A stretch of DNA of 26,789 bases from a virus. Under the pieces are notes generated by a model, which saw only the letters and a program-made list of their open reading frames with translations, searched no databases and had not been told where the DNA came from. Positions 26,643 through 26,789 of the stretch are shown here, one piece after another. How positions within the stretch are numbered: the first letter of the stretch is position 1; every line of letters starts with the position of its first letter. Location of the stretch: positions 1 to 26,789 of the IMG/VR virus record IMGVR_UViG_3300025840_000205; one strand, given 5' to 3'. The translations under genes and the position numbers were made by a program.

Positions 26643-26789
26643 GCGAACTTAAACAACCTCAGTTTTGTGATGGCTGCGGCCTCAATATGGCGAGCGCAAA
26701 AGCGCAGATGAATCGAGAACCTGATTTAGCCAAGGCGCTGCAATGGCTTGAATCTTGGCTGTGCCTCGACGACGACAGTATCGCAAGGA
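26639..26789 (+). CDS. Hypothetical protein with CxxC motif, cut by right edge
   Basis: The gene starts at ATG 26639 behind AGGGAGAGAACA and stays open to the edge (50 codons). The visible part has 'FCDGCGLNMASAKAQMN', a single CxxC, then a helical 'DLAKALQWLESWLCLDDD'. It does not look like the start of a large terminase. No family is recognised. Confidence 0.6.
   Translation, partial: MSELKQPQFCDGCGLNMASAKAQMNREPDLAKALQWLESWLCLDDDSIAR

Overview
This window is most of the genome of a temperate, short-tailed (podovirus-type) bacteriophage laid out in the order of Salmonella phage P22. It is cut at both edges inside the packaging module: the left edge lies inside the portal gene, and the right edge lies just after a candidate small-terminase gene. 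The large terminase and the portal N-terminus would fall between them if the molecule is circular or circularly permuted. A 46-bp copy of the 3' half of a tRNA-Gly(GCC) gene at 16416-16461 lies between the virion genes and the integrase region, with phage genes on both sides. It is therefore an attP site in a non-integrated genome, not the end of a prophage. The tRNA acceptor sequence and the P22/lambda-like layout suggest a gammaproteobacterial host; no species can be named from the sequence alone.

Layout. (1) 1-16184, + strand, virion genes packed with stop/start overlaps: portal, a small conserved protein, scaffold, major capsid protein (SU10/DUF5309-like), an inserted HNH endonuclease, an unknown protein, a head-tail adaptor, three tandem paralogous fibre-like genes, a tail hub/nozzle-like protein, a small protein, and four large putative ejection proteins. 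(2) 16158-16583: a zinc-ribbon gene and attP flanked by paired GTCACA arm repeats. (3) 16570-17562, - strand: five small genes of unknown function. (4) 17635-21534, - strand: integrase, Xis-like protein, a small ORF, SSB, YqaJ exonuclease, Erf annealing protein and two unknown genes, read from a recognisable leftward promoter near 21600. (5) 21560-22415: the lysis-lysogeny switch, with a short CI-like repressor and a paralogous Cro-like protein, divergent promoters, a recurring TTGWAGT operator half-site and a terminator ahead of the replication genes. (6) 22416-25019, + strand: O-like initiator carrying an iteron-like origin inside it, P-like helicase loader, DUF1367 and other small genes, and a DUF1064 nuclease-like protein. 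(7) 25016-25963: small lipoprotein, DUF1353 protein and T4-type lysozyme. (8) 25951-26789: a protein made only of a LexA-type DNA-binding domain, a candidate small terminase, and a gene that runs off the edge.

How it works together. The two HTH proteins would compete for shared operators at the leftward and rightward promoters. The left operon supplies recombination and integration functions, and the right operon supplies replication, lysis and then packaging genes. The most interesting points are: the switch built from two ungapped paralogues with a repressor that has no protease domain; the hairpin set that both terminates transcription and buries the ribosome-binding site of the initiator; the origin inside the initiator gene; and the attP geometry, which would place the zinc-ribbon gene directly downstream of the rebuilt host tRNA gene in a lysogen. 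No tailspike, holin, N/Q-type antiterminator, CII or SOS-cleavable repressor was recognised.
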